Positions 62,317 to 64,000 of a stretch of DNA of 64,000 nucleotides are shown here, one piece after another; position 1 is the first letter of the stretch; every line of letters begins with the position of its first letter. The DNA comes from Microbacterium croceum (GTDB taxonomy: Bacteria > Actinomycetota > Actinomycetes > Actinomycetales > Microbacteriaceae): contig NZ_JAHWXN010000001.1 in NCBI RefSeq assembly GCF_023091245.1, positions 1,612,001 to 1,676,000 of the forward strand, read 5' to 3'. The translations under genes were made by a program, and so were the position numbers. Below the pieces are notes generated by a model. That model was given only the letters and a program-made list of their open reading frames with translations. It did no database searches and had not been told where the DNA came from.

Positions 62317-62856
62317 TCAGCCCGCGCACTCCGTCGACTGGTCGGTGATGATCCACTCGGTGGCCGGACGCGTCATCACCACGGTGCCGCAGTCGCCGGA
62401 GCCGAGGTAGGTCACGAAGAGGGTGGCATCCGTGTCGGTCTCGTGCTGCACGGCGATGTCGACGTCGGTGCTCTGATCGAGTGAGCGATAGAGCTCGGCG
62501 GTGGTCGTGATCATCTGCTCGCAGCTGTCGATCCCGGTGACTCCGTTCGCCTCGAGCTCGGCGATCATGCGGGTCACGAGCTCCGGCGTGAGACGGGCGC
62601 AGGCGGTGTCGACGTCGGGCAGTCGAGACGCCTCCAGCCATTCGCGGAATCCGTCGGTGGCGCTCTGGGGCGATTCGGTCTCTGCCGGCTCGAGAGTCTC
62701 TACTGCCACTGGGGTGGGGGATGCTGCGGTCGGTGTCGCCGTCGCCGAGCCTGACGCGTCCGTGCCCGGCGAGCACGATGCCAGGGCCATCATGACGACG
62801 AAGACCGCCGCAGCGATCGCCGTCTTTCCGTATCCACTCACGCGCCACGTAGTCAC
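62317..62856 (-). CDS. Uncharacterised lipoprotein
   Basis: The 179-residue protein has a basic N-terminus, a hydrophobic segment and a lipobox (MALASC near residue 28), then a Thr/Ser/Pro-rich linker and a small domain with cysteines in DTACARL, DSCEQM and GDCGTV. It should be anchored on the outer face of the membrane. The GTG start at 62856 overlaps the preceding stop (GTGA). I do not recognise a function. Confidence 0.78.
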   Translation of the reverse strand: MTTWRVSGYGKTAIAAAVFVVMMALASCSPGTDASGSATATPTAASPTPVAVETLEPAETESPQSATDGFREWLEASRLPDVDTACARLTPELVTRMIAELEANGVTGIDSCEQMITTTAELYRSLDQSTDVDIAVQHETDTDATLFVTYLGSGDCGTVVMTRPATEWIITDQSTECAG

Positions 62857-64000
62857 CCGTTGATTCTGGCAGATCGTCGCCCGGTGGCCGCGCTGGTGCT
62901 TGCCCTTGTGCGTGTGCGTGTGCTTGTGCTCTCGGACCGGGGTCGTGGTCGCCGCCATCGTCGTGCGGGGTCCCACCAGGCGGGTCCGCGGACGGTGGGG
63001 GTGCCGTTGTCCATGCGGATCTCCCACCCGGACGTATCAAGGGTGTGATGGTGGTGCCAGCACAGTGCGACACCGTTGTCGGTATGCGTCGGCCCACCGC
63101 GGGCATGCTCCTGCACATGGTGGATCTCACACCACGACGCCGGAACATGGCACCCGGGGATCAGGCATTCCGTGTCGCGGAGGGCGATCGCCCGCCGTTG
63201 GTGGGTGGTGAAGATGCGGTCCGTGTTCCCGATGCCGATGATGCGGCCTTCGGGGTCGAACAACACCCGTTGGATGGTGCCTCCGCAGGCGGTGTGCCGG
63301 GCCGTGCCGATCGTGGTCGGCGTGTCGATCCCGTCGATGTGCGCCCACCCTCGGCCGGTCGCATAGGCCTCCGCGGTCACCGACACGATCAGCGTCGGCG
63401 CCGCCCCACCCAGTCTGGGCGTGTCCTCGTGTCGGGCGGCGATGCCGAGCATCGCCGCCAACGCGTCGTGCTGCCTCTGCGCCCGCGAGCGGGTGTCGAT
63501 TTGCCCACCCGGATCCCCGGACGGCAACACGTCACCGTCCCGATCGGCGCGGTCCTGCGCACCCTGCCCGTCATCGTCGTCGGACGGCACGAACCGTACG
63601 CCTGGCAAGGGTGGTCCGTCGGCTTTCGGGTTCAGATACGCGTCCCAGATCCGTTGCAGCTGCCCCGCTGTTTCCGGCAACAGGTCCCCGCGGATCGGGA
63701 TCAGCCCGTTCTTCGCCCGGCCCAGGATCACCCCACGCCCCCGCATCGCGATCTCCTCCGCCGGCTCCGCTCCATCCGGATCGAGGAACATCACGATCCG
63801 TTGCGCGAGGATCCGCAGATCCTCCGGCGTCGCCGCCGGCGCGGCAGGTTCATGATCGACATCGGCATCGGCATCGGCATCGGCATCGGCGTCGGCGTCG
63901 ACGTCCTCGGCGATGTCCCATCCGCGCGCCCACGCCGCGAGCTCCGCGTCGGCCCGTAGTCGGTCCGCCGCCGCGACACGCCCCCGCGCCTGCTCGATCG
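62853..64000 (-). CDS. DUF222 / HNH endonuclease domain protein (5' end outside the window)
   Basis: About 381 residues are visible, and the frame is open to the right edge. The visible part has the C-terminal half of a DUF222 domain (LPPETAGQLQR-like LLPETAGQLQRIWDAYLNPKADG) and an HNH domain: CLIPGCHVPASWCEIHHV, HTDNGVALCWHHHHTLD. An Asp-Ala repeat (six DA pairs) lies near the N-terminal end of the visible part. The tail is rich in Arg, Thr and Ser. Proteins of this type (including the 13E12 repeat family of mycobacteria) occur in many copies per genome and may be linked to mobile DNA. The function is not known. Confidence 0.88.
   Translation of the reverse strand, partial: IEQARGRVAAADRLRADAELAAWARGWDIAEDVDADADADADADADVDHEPAAPAATPEDLRILAQRIVMFLDPDGAEPAEEIAMRGRGVILGRAKNGLIPIRGDLLPETAGQLQRIWDAYLNPKADGPPLPGVRFVPSDDDDGQGAQDRADRDGDVLPSGDPGGQIDTRSRAQRQHDALAAMLGIAARHEDTPRLGGAAPTLIVSVTAEAYATGRGWAHIDGIDTPTTIGTARHTACGGTIQRVLFDPEGRIIGIGNTDRIFTTHQRRAIALRDTECLIPGCHVPASWCEIHHVQEHARGGPTHTDNGVALCWHHHHTLDTSGWEIRMDNGTPTVRGPAWWDPARRWRRPRPRSESTSTRTRTRASTSAATGRRSARING
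63861..63896. repeat. Hexanucleotide tandem repeat inside the DUF222 gene
   Basis: Five copies of ATCGGC are followed by one GTCGGC. On the minus strand they encode alternating Asp-Ala. Whole-unit length change keeps the frame, so copy number may vary between strains. Confidence 0.8.

Overview
The window is GC-rich, densely packed actinobacterial chromosome. The gene set and several habits fit the Microbacteriaceae, most likely Microbacterium or a close relative. These habits are frequent ATGA and GTGA start/stop overlaps, many candidate leaderless starts (a TAnnnT box six or seven bases before the start codon), a DtxR/IdeR-type iron box, a monomeric NADP isocitrate dehydrogenase and a DUF222/HNH protein. 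The genus is inferred; no rRNA or tRNA gene is present to settle it. No prophage, insertion sequence or CRISPR array was recognised.

Layout from left to right. (1) 1-4.8 kb: a PucR-type regulator (cut by the window edge) faces a three-gene operon (omega-aminotransferase, glutaryl-CoA dehydrogenase-like enzyme, semialdehyde dehydrogenase), probably for an omega-amino acid such as 5-aminovalerate or GABA. (2) 4.9-6.9 kb: an Ada-AlkA fusion and an Ogt-type methyltransferase for alkylation repair. (3) 7.0-10.9 kb: a short leader ORF and a heterodimeric ABC exporter. (4) 10.9-12.1 kb: a DUF559 nuclease-like gene bracketed by a short palindromic repeat that forms an array beside it. (5) 13-21 kb: a LacI-controlled ABC importer with GH31 alpha-xylosidase and GH1 beta-glucosidase, probably for xyloglucan-type oligosaccharides. 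(6) 21-26 kb: GNAT enzyme, isocitrate dehydrogenase, L,D-transpeptidase. (7) 25.9-33.8 kb: ridA facing a D-serine-dehydratase-like gene, then one ORF that joins an N-acyl-D-amino-acid deacylase to a GH20 hexosaminidase, then a ROK regulator, ROK kinase and nagB. (8) 33.8-38.1 kb: NUDIX, FAD-linked oxidase, a small membrane protein and a sigma factor fused to its own anti-sigma and membrane domains. (9) 38.5-41.2 kb: nagA and a second GH20. (10) 41.3-43.8 kb: ZTP riboswitch, glyA, folD. (11) 44.5-50.1 kb: AraC regulator and an iron-box-controlled siderophore uptake operon. (12) 50.9-59 kb: a homoprotocatechuate meta-cleavage operon with a FAH-RraA fusion, GntR regulator and divergent MHS-type transporter. 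(13) 59-61.8 kb: an IclR regulator with tandem operators facing a flavin monooxygenase. (14) 61.9-64 kb: VOC protein, lipoprotein, DUF222/HNH protein (cut by the window edge).

How the genes work together: regions 7 and 9 supply every enzyme from a chito-oligosaccharide or wall fragment to fructose-6-phosphate (GH20, kinase, NagA, NagB). They add a D-amino acid branch in which a deacylase frees D-amino acids, a PLP dehydratase deaminates them and RidA clears the enamine/imine. The physical fusion of the deacylase with a GH20 enzyme is the most unusual coding feature. The DUF559 gene with its repeat array is the most unusual non-coding arrangement.
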